Shown piece after piece: positions 1 through 6,528 of a stretch of 10,196 bases of DNA (its first letter is position 1; each line of letters starts with the position of its first letter). Made by a program: the position numbers and the translations under genes. Source of the stretch: an uncultured Methanosarcinales archaeon (lineage in GTDB: Archaea > Halobacteriota > Methanosarcinia > Methanotrichales > Methanotrichaceae); NCBI GenBank assembly GCA_937864385.1, contig CALMJN010000177.1, positions 1 to 10,196 on the forward strand. The letters run 5' to 3'. Under the pieces are notes generated by a model. It searched no databases, was not told where the DNA came from, and saw only the letters and a program-made list of their open reading frames with translations.

Positions 1-2706
1 GGCGGCAGAGAGATTCTTTTGCGCTATCAGGGCCAGCCCCTTGCCCAAGAGTGCCTCTCTGTTTTTAGGATCGAGATCCAGGGCCCGATCGAAGATAGGC
101 AGGGATTGATCATACTGCTGCATGGCGCAGAGAGAATTGCCCTGGCCAATATAGCCTCTGATGCTCTCGGGATCCCATGCCCCGGCCTGCCCGTAGTAGT
201 AGAGGGATTGGCTGTAGTTGCCAGCAGCATAAAAAATATCCGCCAGGCCCAGGATGGCCCTGCTGCTGTTAGGCTGGAGAGTGAGAGCCCGCCGATAGCT
301 GGTCAGGGCCTGACCTCTATCACCGGCACAGTACAGCGCATCGCCCCGGCCCGCCCAGGCCAGAGAGCTGTTTGGATCCAGCTCCAATGCCCGGTCATAA
401 TTCTGCAGAGATGCTGGGCAGTCGTTCATGGCATATCTGATATCTCCCCTGGCCTGCCATGTCCCGATGTTCCGGGAATCGATGGCCAGGGCACGGTCAA
501 GAAGGGGAAGGGCTTCTTCTGGCCGACTGCTTTTCAGATAGGCATCAGCTCCTCCCAGGAGGGCTCGCAGATTGCCCGAATCGCCTTGCAGAGCCTTTTC
601 GTAGGCCGTGCTGGCATTGGCAATATCCTTCTTCGCCATGAGGGCCTCGCCTCTTCCCGCCCAGGCGGCAGGGATTAGTGGATCCTGGAGAAGGGCCTGA
701 TCATAGCCGGCCAGGGCTTCAGCGGTCCGGTTCATCTGCAGCAGGGCGTCGGCTCTTCCAATCAGGGCAGAGACGTTTTTCTGATCAAGGGCCAGAGCGG
801 ACTGAAAGCTCAATAAAGCCGCTGATTGGTCACTCATCTTGAGAGCGCAGCTGCCGCGTCCCAGCCATGCCTGGAGAAGCTCCGGCTCGATCTCCAACGC
901 CCGGGCATAGGACCGGCAGGAGCTGTTGTAGCTGCCCTGGGCATAAAGGGCATCGGCTGAGCCCAGTATTGCCTGGATATCTGACGAATTCCGCATCAGG
1001 GCCTCCTGGAAACAATCCAGCGCGCCGGGATATTCTTTGAGTGCCATATGGACCATTCCCTTGCCCCGCCAGGCAGTGGCATCGTCCTTGTCCTTCTCCG
1101 CAATAAACGAGAAGCATTGCAGAGCCTCCCGGTATTCTTTCATCTTGAGCAGCAGCTCACCCTTTGCCAGGAGCACCCCGGTGTTGTTATCGTCCTCCCT
1201 GAGAGCCTTCTCGTAGCTCTTCAGGGCTCCCTGGTAGTTTTCCAGCTTCTCTTGAGCCAGTGCCTTGTCCATCCAGAGGGAGATGTTCTCTGGATTTTGG
1301 CGCAGGGCCAAGTCCAGGAACAGTCCGGCCATCTTATATCTGCCCAGGGCCAGGAGGACCCGCCCCTTCAGTGCCTGAGATCTCAGGCCGGTCTGATTTA
1401 TCTCCAGAGCACGGTCGACGGCGGCAAGAGACTGGGAATCATTTCCCAGGGAGAAGAGGATTTCCGCCTTGAGCAGCCAGGCATCTTCCTGGCCCGGATC
1501 CATCTCCAGAGAGCGGTTGATGCTCTCCAGGGCCAGGGTGATGGAACCGCTGTTCATGTATTCCTTTGCCTGCTCTAGGTGGCGGGCAGAATCAGAGCTC
1601 TCCGGCTTCTCCTCTGGAAGGGATCCTCTCTCTAATCCTTCTTCCAGGGCCGGATCTGCTGAACCATTATCATTCCGGCTGGCAGTCAAAAAGTCCATGG
1701 TCTTTCGCTTCCCCTCCTGGGCAGAGATCTCCCCGGAGTAGACATCAAGAGCAGCATCAAAGCTCTCTCTCGCCAGATCATACTGCCCCTGCTCAAAAAG
1801 CAGGTCTCCCTTCTGGCTCAGAGCCTTTGCCTGGAATTGGATTGCATCCTGGTTATGGGGATCGAGGCGGAGAGCCTCTTTTAGGCGTTCCAGGGCCAGG
1901 CTGATGTTTCCGGCAGAAAGCTCCCTTTTGCCCAGCAGAGTGAGCAGAAGGGACCGGGCCACTATAGCTTGCCCTGATGACTGGCCCGCAGACTGCATCT
2001 GATCGTAGCAGGAGAGGGCCTCCTCTACCTCATTATTCCCCACCAGGGCCGAGCATCTCATCTCCATAAACCGGACGTCTTGAGGCGCAAGGGCAAGAGC
2101 CTCGCTGCTGATGCTGTAGGCCTCATCAAAGCTGCCCCGGTCGAGGGCGTCCTGGCCCCCAGCCAGAAGAGCATTAAGCAGCCCCTCCCGGCCGGACTGG
2201 GCCAGGCCCTGACCTTGAGCATTACGGTACAGCTGCTTGGCATCCTCATATTCTTTCAGGGCCAAAGAGGAGTTGGCTAATCCCAGCCAGGCATGAGCCA
2301 GGCTTTTATTTAAAGAAAGGGCCCTCTCATAGCTCTCTATGGCCTCGCTCCACCTCTCTCCCAGCTCCTTAGCCCTGCCGTCCTCCAGCCAATAATTGGG
2401 ATTTGCGTCCTCCTTTTTCAGGGCCATCCCCAGGCACATCTCTGCCATCTTGTAGCGGCCCAGCCTGCTTAGGGCCGTGCCCTTTCCCCCCCAGGCGGAG
2501 GAGTTGCCGCCATCGATCTTTAAAGCCTGGTCAAAGAAATTAACCGCCTCCCGATAGCTGCCGTTTTCCAGCGCGGAGTGGCCCTGCTCCAGCCATGAGC
2601 CCAGCTCTTCTTGTGAGGCCGGTGCAGCGACGATGAAGAGCAGACAGCACAGAATGATGCGGAATAATGCTCGCCGCAGAGGCAGAGAATCAAGCAGGCC
2701 GGTCAT
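1..2706 (-). CDS. Secreted TPR-repeat protein, C-terminus beyond the window
   Basis: The minus-strand frame is open for 902 codons from the ATG at 2706-2704 to the window edge, so the C-terminus is missing. An in-frame TAA lies eight codons upstream and no other start lies between, which fixes the start. Residues 11-30 form a signal peptide: two arginines, a hydrophobic core, then APA before SQEE. The rest is tetratricopeptide repeats with the usual W-x2-G / G-x-Y-x2-A / Y-x2-AL-x-x-DP pattern, roughly from residue 35 to the end. Residues about 340-375 form an acidic, repeat-poor linker separating two repeat blocks. About 20 N-X-S/T sequons (for example N68, N145, N474, N594, N779, N830) fit an exported, N-glycosylated surface protein. 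TPR arrays bind other proteins; no catalytic domain is visible. The specific role is unknown. It lies 76 bp downstream of ribK on the same strand but has its own TATA-like box. Confidence 0.9.
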   Translation of the reverse strand, partial: MTGLLDSLPLRRALFRIILCCLLFIVAAPASQEELGSWLEQGHSALENGSYREAVNFFDQALKIDGGNSSAWGGKGTALSRLGRYKMAEMCLGMALKKEDANPNYWLEDGRAKELGERWSEAIESYERALSLNKSLAHAWLGLANSSLALKEYEDAKQLYRNAQGQGLAQSGREGLLNALLAGGQDALDRGSFDEAYSISSEALALAPQDVRFMEMRCSALVGNNEVEEALSCYDQMQSAGQSSGQAIVARSLLLTLLGKRELSAGNISLALERLKEALRLDPHNQDAIQFQAKALSQKGDLLFEQGQYDLARESFDAALDVYSGEISAQEGKRKTMDFLTASRNDNGSADPALEEGLERGSLPEEKPESSDSARHLEQAKEYMNSGSITLALESINRSLEMDPGQEDAWLLKAEILFSLGNDSQSLAAVDRALEINQTGLRSQALKGRVLLALGRYKMAGLFLDLALRQNPENISLWMDKALAQEKLENYQGALKSYEKALREDDNNTGVLLAKGELLLKMKEYREALQCFSFIAEKDKDDATAWRGKGMVHMALKEYPGALDCFQEALMRNSSDIQAILGSADALYAQGSYNSSCRSYARALEIEPELLQAWLGRGSCALKMSDQSAALLSFQSALALDQKNVSALIGRADALLQMNRTAEALAGYDQALLQDPLIPAAWAGRGEALMAKKDIANASTAYEKALQGDSGNLRALLGGADAYLKSSRPEEALPLLDRALAIDSRNIGTWQARGDIRYAMNDCPASLQNYDRALELDPNSSLAWAGRGDALYCAGDRGQALTSYRRALTLQPNSSRAILGLADIFYAAGNYSQSLYYYGQAGAWDPESIRGYIGQGNSLCAMQQYDQSLPIFDRALDLDPKNREALLGKGLALIAQKNLSAA

Positions 2707-2727
2707 TGACTGGAAGAGAGGTGATGA

Positions 2728-2740
2728 TTAAGATATATTA
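2728..2740 (-). promoter_or_regulatory. TATA box of the TPR gene, near-leaderless start
   Basis: Read on the minus strand, the sequence is TAATATATCTTAA, an AT-rich island in GC-rich surroundings. Its centre is about 29 bp upstream of the ATG at 2706. Archaeal transcription normally starts about 25 bp downstream of the TATA centre, so the mRNA would begin within a few bases of the start codon. No Shine-Dalgarno sequence precedes the ATG, which agrees with a leaderless message. Confidence 0.55.
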
Positions 2741-2782
2741 CCAGCGCTTTGCATATGCCAGAGGATGCAGTCCCAGGGAAAG

Positions 2783-3145
2783 CTATGATGTTGACACCTC
2801 AACAGTGTCTCCGTCCTTTAGATTCAATGCCCGGCGCAGGTTCAAGGGAGCTATGACCTCTATCAGCTCAGGGGGATGGCTGCTCTTCTCCGGGCGGATG
2901 GCCACGGCATCCAGACCATTGATCCGGATGCGATAGCATCGGCAGGCTCCAAAGCGCTCCTCTTTCTCCGAGAATCCCTGGATGAGGATGGCCGGGGCCG
3001 AGGCCGGGAAGGGCTCATCGAGGAGCACATTGAGGGTGCCGGGGAAGGGGATGAAACCGAGGCGATTCAGGAACTGGCAGCGGTAGCCATCCCGGCAGAG
3101 ATAGTATCCCGCCTGCCCCACTCCTGATGTGACTTTTCCAAGCAT
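2783..3145 (-). CDS. ribK: CTP-dependent riboflavin kinase (archaeal RibK, DUF120)
   Basis: The enzyme phosphorylates riboflavin to FMN using CTP instead of ATP, supplying flavin cofactors in the cytoplasm. From the ATG at 3145 the product is 120 residues, matching the short single-domain form (Methanocaldococcus MJ0056 is about 136). Family landmarks are all present: the N-terminal G-x-V-x-SG-x-G-x2-YYL stretch (residues 3-16), PGTLNV (35-40, with T37 and N39 as the expected magnesium ligands), FGACRCYRI (65-73), a PEKSSHPPELIEVIAP stretch (85-100), and NLKDGDTVEV near the C-terminus. The frame is open further upstream to 3334. That extension has no family similarity and would run through the divergent gene, so I place the start at 3145. 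An HTH domain found in some longer archaeal homologues is absent. Expression is probably driven from the divergent promoter near 3191-3200. Confidence 0.9.
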   Translation of the reverse strand: MLGKVTSGVGQAGYYLCRDGYRCQFLNRLGFIPFPGTLNVLLDEPFPASAPAILIQGFSEKEERFGACRCYRIRINGLDAVAIRPEKSSHPPELIEVIAPLNLRRALNLKDGDTVEVSTS

Positions 3146-3190
3146 TGCTCTATTTCTGCCATGAGTGCATCTATGGGATTTAGATTGCGG

Positions 3191-3200
3191 TCTATATGAG
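3191..3200. promoter_or_regulatory. Shared TATA element between ribK and the divergent membrane gene
   Basis: The bases TCTATATGAG read as TCTATATG on the plus strand and CTCATATAGA on the minus strand, so each strand offers a TATA-like box. A start site 25 bp away would lie near 3170 for ribK (start codon 3145) and near 3220 for the plus-strand gene (start codon 3246). Both would have leaders of about 25 nt. The symmetry is suggestive, but two overlapping boxes firing in opposite directions is inference. Confidence 0.35.
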
Positions 3201-3245
3201 CTGATAGAAGAATTGATAACCATAAAATGGAATGGAAAGCTAAAG

Positions 3246-3557
3246 GTGAGACGAACGAAGGCTGGCAGAATTCTGGTCAAGATCAACCGCATATCCGCCT
3301 GGCTGCTCCTGATCCTCATGATCATATTCATCATCTCCGGCTATGCCTGGTGGAATATGACCTTGCTTCCCCTGCATCTGGCGAGAAGGCTGCATACCGA
3401 GCCGGATCTGCTGCTGGTGTTTTTCTTCCTGGTGCATGTGTTGATCAGCACTCGCTTCACCCTGGCCCGCTGGAGAGTGGGAAAGAGTAGGCTGGTAGAC
3501 ATGCTGCTCCTGGCGGCGGGGATATCCTTCTTCTGGCTGGTTTTGAGCATCCGCTAA
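3246..3557 (+). CDS. Small three-helix membrane protein, cytochrome b/DUF4405-like
   Basis: The product is 103 residues from the GTG at 3246. It has a basic N-terminus (RRTK, GR, K), three predicted membrane helices (about residues 17-34, 54-69 and 83-100) and a basic loop (RWRVGKSR, 76-82). Histidines H44, H50 and H64 sit at or in the second helix, and the H50-x13-H64 spacing, with SGYAW ending helix 1, resembles small b-type cytochrome or DUF4405 proteins. Heme binding is therefore possible but not shown. An in-frame GTG at 3165 would add 27 polar residues and start upstream of the proposed TATA box. The GTG at 3246 has a GGA about 9 nt upstream and puts the basic residues directly before the first helix, so I prefer it. 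It is divergent from ribK. The name of the family is uncertain; that it is a real membrane protein is much less so. Confidence 0.7.
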   Translation: MRRTKAGRILVKINRISAWLLLILMIIFIISGYAWWNMTLLPLHLARRLHTEPDLLLVFFFLVHVLISTRFTLARWRVGKSRLVDMLLLAAGISFFWLVLSIR

Positions 3558-3577
3558 AAAAAAAGCGCACCGCAAGG

Positions 3578-3585
3578 TTTATCTA
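3578..3585 (+). promoter_or_regulatory. TATA box of the regulator-cdc48-lon-tldD operon
   Basis: TTTATCTA, preceded by the purine-rich GCAAGG (a possible TFB recognition element), lies about 47 bp before the ATG at 3629. Transcription would start near 3606, giving a leader of about 20 nt. It is the best TATA-like element ahead of the four plus-strand genes; the short gaps between those genes (44, 30 and 4 bp) show nothing as good. Confidence 0.55.
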
Positions 3586-3597
3586 ACTTTAGGTTAG
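3583..3597. promoter_or_regulatory. CTAAC-N5-GTTAG operator, HSR1-type heat-shock site
   Basis: The 15 bases CTAAC TTTAG GTTAG form a perfect 5+5 palindrome with a 5-base spacer. It overlaps the last three bases of the TATA box and ends just before the expected transcription start. A bound dimer would therefore block TBP/TFB or polymerase. As I recall, this exact consensus was reported for the Archaeoglobus fulgidus heat-shock regulator HSR1. I saw no second copy in this window. Confidence 0.7.
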
Positions 3598-3628
3598 TAA
3601 CTCCAAGTTCAATAAATATGGTCAAGTG

Positions 3629-4255
3629 ATGTCATTGGATCCGGTTGAGCTACTAGATATTCTGGGAAATGAGAACAGAAGGCGCATCCTTCAGCTTCTT
3701 TCCTTTCGTCCTTTTTATTTCAATGAGATGGCCAAGAGGCTGGATGTAGGACCCAAGGCGATCATAGACCATCTGGAGATGCTGGAGCGGGCCGGCCTGG
3801 TGGAGTGCTACCAGGAACAGGGAAGGCGAAAATATTTTCGCATCGCCAGAAAGACGGTGCTGGAGGTCTCTCTCTCGCCCCATTCCTATGGGGTGCGGGC
3901 TTATCTCTCGGAGGATGCGCCTGGTAGAGAGGACACTAACCCTGCCCATGATCTAAATAACCTCAGAGAGGAGCTGGCCGGCCTGGAGGGAAAGAGGCTG
4001 GAGCTGCGCCGCCTATTAGAGCAGATAGAGAGCCGGGAGATGGAGATCAAGAGGATAGCCTGCCAGGCGGTCCAGGGATATGCTGAAAACCAACTGGAAG
4101 CGGAGATACTATCAGCGCTTTTCTGCGGGGATGATGATGCTTCCCGGCTGGCGGAGAAGCTGGAGATGGCCGAGGCGGTGGTAGCAGACCGGCTCAAGCA
4201 GATGAAAGAGCGAGGCGCAGTTCATATAGCAGATCATAAATGGAGCATCCGATAG
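3629..4255 (+). CDS. Winged-helix transcriptional regulator, HSR1/Phr-like heat-shock repressor candidate
   Basis: The product is 208 residues from the ATG at 3629; a GTG directly before it (3626) would add one residue. Residues 4-75 form an ArsR-type winged helix: LLDILGNENRRRILQLL (helices 1-2), NEMAKRLDVGPKAIIDHLEMLERAGLV (helix-turn-helix) and a basic wing QGRRKYFRI. Residues about 105-145 are a charged heptad-like helix (LREELAGLEGKRLELRRLLEQ and onward), a probable dimer coiled coil. Residues about 150-208 look like a second, degenerate winged helix. Length and layout match archaeal heat-shock repressors such as Archaeoglobus HSR1 and Pyrococcus Phr (about 200 residues). Two context points support that role: a perfect CTAAC-N5-GTTAG site at its own promoter, and a cdc48 gene directly downstream, as in the A. 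fulgidus HSR1 operon. Direct orthology is inferred from context and layout, not from an alignment. Confidence 0.8.
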   Translation: MSLDPVELLDILGNENRRRILQLLSFRPFYFNEMAKRLDVGPKAIIDHLEMLERAGLVECYQEQGRRKYFRIARKTVLEVSLSPHSYGVRAYLSEDAPGREDTNPAHDLNNLREELAGLEGKRLELRRLLEQIESREMEIKRIACQAVQGYAENQLEAEILSALFCGDDDASRLAEKLEMAEAVVADRLKQMKERGAVHIADHKWSIR

Positions 4256-4299
4256 ATGCATCATAAAGCATCCATCAGATGCCAGTGGAGAGAAAGGAG

Positions 4300-6498
4300 A
4301 TGACGAGCCCAGAGTCGGTCGGAGAGGCGCAAAAAGGCGGGAATTGTATTCAACTGCGTGTCGCCGAGGCCTATCATAAGGACGCAGGAAAAGGTGTGGC
4401 CAGGATTGGAGCGGCGGCAATGGCCTCTCTCACCCTGGAGAACGGCGGCGTGGTGGAGATCCAGGGCAAGGACAAGCTCTATGCCATTGTCTGGCCGGGA
4501 AACCCGGAGGATGCGGACGATCTGATCCGAATCGACGGCAACACCCGGGCCAACCTGGGAGTGGGAATAGACAGCAAGGTGGCCGTCTATCGGGCCGAGG
4601 CCAGGCCGGCCAGGAAGATCGTGGTATCCCCCACTCGTCCCATCCGGCTCATGGGCGGCCCGGCTTATCTTCTGCGAATGCTGCAGGGAAGAGCTTTGGT
4701 CAAAGGAGAGATGCTACGGGTGGAGATGATCAACAACAGCCTCAACCTGGCCGTGGTCAGCACCATGCCCGCTGGTGCAGTGCTGGTCACGCCGGAGACC
4801 ATCATCAGCATAACCCGTGAGACCCTGGAGGAGCTGGCGCTGCATGTGAGGGATATCTCCTATGAGGATATAGGGGGCCTGGCCAGGGAGATCAGAGAGA
4901 TCCGGGAGATGATCGAGGTTCCCCTGCGCCATCCCGAGCTCTTCTCCCGCCTGGGCATCAATCCCCCCCGCGGCGTCCTGCTGCATGGCCCTCCTGGCAC
5001 AGGAAAGACCCTCATCGCCCGGGCGGTGGCCGGGGAGACCGATGCCAACTTCATATCCATATCCGGGCCGGAGATAGTATCCAAGTTTTACGGCGAGAGC
5101 GAGCAGAGGCTGCGCCAGATCTTCGACGAGGCGGCCAAGACCGCTCCTTCCATCATCTTCATAGACGAGATAGACTCCATCGCCCCCAAGAGGGAGGAGG
5201 TATCCGGAGACCTGGAGAGACGGGTGGTGGCCCAGCTGCTCTCTCTCATGGACGGGCTTTCCTCAAGGGGGGAGGTGATAGTCATCGCCGCCACCAACCG
5301 ACCCAATGCCCTGGACCCGGCCATAAGGCGGGGTGGGCGCTTCGACCGGGAGATAGAGATAGGCATCCCCAATAAGAACGGCCGGCTGGAGGTCCTCTAT
5401 GTTCATACCCGGGGCATGCCCCTGGATGATAATCTGGATCTTATGGAGGTTGCCGATGCCACGCACGGCTTTGTGGGAGCGGACCTCTATGCCCTCTGCA
5501 AAGAGGCGGCCATGCGTACCCTGGAGAGGGCTCTGCCGGACCTGGATGTAAAAGAGGATATACCGGCGGAGGTGGTGGATGCTCTGAGGGTGACTAAAGA
5601 GGACTTCCTGCAGGCCATGAAGAAGATCGAGCCCTCGGCCATGAGAGAGGTCTTCGTGGAGGTGGCTGAGGTGCACTGGGATGAGGTGGGCGGCCTTAAA
5701 GAAGCCAAACAGGCCATGATCGAGGCCGTGGACTGGCCGCTCAAATATCCGGAGGCCTTCACTGCCGTGGGGGTCAGGCCTCCCCGGGGGATTCTGCTTT
5801 ATGGTCTGCCCGGAACGGGCAAGACCCTGCTGGTCCGGGCACTGGCTACGGAGAGCAACATCAACTTCATCAGCGTAAAGGGGCCGGAGCTGCTGAGCAA
5901 GTGGGTGGGCGAGTCGGAGAGGGCGGTGCGAGAGGTCTTCCGAAAAGCCCGCCAGGCGGCACCGGCTCTGATATTCTTCGATGAGATTGACTCGCTTCTG
6001 CCCGGTCGGGGAAGCGGGGACTCCCACGCAACGGAACGGGTGGTCAGCCAGTTTCTCACCGAGATGGACGGGCTGGTGCAGCTCAAAGATGTGGTGGTGG
6101 TGGCCGCTACCAACCGGCCGGACCTCTTGGACAGCTCCATGCTCCGGCCGGGAAGATTCGATCGTTTGATTTATATCCCCATGCCCGATATCAAAGCCAG
6201 GGCGAGGATACTGGAGATCTTCCTCTCCCGGATGGCCTGCTCCGCTGTCTCGCCAGAGTGGCTGGCTGAGCTGACCGAGGGCTTTTCCGGGGCGGATCTG
6301 GAGATGATCTGTCATGAGGCGGGAATGCTGGCTTTAAGAGAGCAGATCCGGCCGGATATGAGACGAGAGGAACTGATCCTAGACCGGATAGCTGTTACCC
6401 GCGAGCACTTCCAGGAGGCTTTGAATCTGGTCAGACCCCATCTATCCAAAGAGATAATGGAAGAGTATCAGAAGATGATCTGCGAGTTTAAAGCCTGA
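4300..6498 (+). CDS. cdc48: Cdc48/VAT-type double AAA+ unfoldase
   Basis: This is a cytoplasmic hexameric ATPase that unfolds and extracts proteins, feeding proteases such as the proteasome. From the ATG at 4300 it has 732 residues, normal for archaeal Cdc48. Order: N-domain double-psi barrel plus second subdomain (about 17-175); D1 with Walker A GPPGTGKT (230-237), Walker B IIFIDE (285-290), sensor N333, arginine fingers R344/R347 and pore residues F263-Y264; D2 with Walker A GLPGTGKT (502-509), Walker B LIFFDE (557-562), arginine fingers R616/R619 and pore tryptophan W535. The D2 Walker A has leucine where proline is usual, but the lysine and threonine are intact. The C-terminus (CEFKA) lacks an HbYX proteasome-docking motif. 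GGAG lies 9 nt before 4300; the upstream in-frame ATG at 4279 lacks such a site. It starts 44 bp after the regulator gene and is probably controlled by it. Confidence 0.95.
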   Translation: MTSPESVGEAQKGGNCIQLRVAEAYHKDAGKGVARIGAAAMASLTLENGGVVEIQGKDKLYAIVWPGNPEDADDLIRIDGNTRANLGVGIDSKVAVYRAEARPARKIVVSPTRPIRLMGGPAYLLRMLQGRALVKGEMLRVEMINNSLNLAVVSTMPAGAVLVTPETIISITRETLEELALHVRDISYEDIGGLAREIREIREMIEVPLRHPELFSRLGINPPRGVLLHGPPGTGKTLIARAVAGETDANFISISGPEIVSKFYGESEQRLRQIFDEAAKTAPSIIFIDEIDSIAPKREEVSGDLERRVVAQLLSLMDGLSSRGEVIVIAATNRPNALDPAIRRGGRFDREIEIGIPNKNGRLEVLYVHTRGMPLDDNLDLMEVADATHGFVGADLYALCKEAAMRTLERALPDLDVKEDIPAEVVDALRVTKEDFLQAMKKIEPSAMREVFVEVAEVHWDEVGGLKEAKQAMIEAVDWPLKYPEAFTAVGVRPPRGILLYGLPGTGKTLLVRALATESNINFISVKGPELLSKWVGESERAVREVFRKARQAAPALIFFDEIDSLLPGRGSGDSHATERVVSQFLTEMDGLVQLKDVVVVAATNRPDLLDSSMLRPGRFDRLIYIPMPDIKARARILEIFLSRMACSAVSPEWLAELTEGFSGADLEMICHEAGMLALREQIRPDMRREELILDRIAVTREHFQEALNLVRPHLSKEIMEEYQKMICEFKA

Positions 6499-6528
6499 GA
6501 AGCATAAGATCCAGAGGACCATAAAAGC

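Noticed and set aside
19..678. Plus-strand open frame of 219 codons
   Set aside because: It is antisense to the TPR protein, whose frame shows clear repeat periodicity; the plus-strand product shows no recognisable family.
3165..3245. Longer N-terminus for the small membrane protein from the GTG at 3165
   Set aside because: It would place the start upstream of the proposed promoter and add a polar stretch unlike the family; the GTG at 3246 gives a natural basic start before the first helix.
3552..3567. CGCT-A9-AGCG hairpin after the small membrane gene as a terminator
   Set aside because: On the transcribed plus strand the run is A, not T, with only a 4-bp stem. It does not fit an archaeal U-tract terminator, and no minus-strand gene ends there.
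5263..6315. Minus-strand open frame of 350 codons
   Set aside because: It lies entirely opposite the two AAA+ domains of Cdc48, is rich in His/Gln/Gly typical of antisense to GC-rich coding DNA, and has no recognisable domain.
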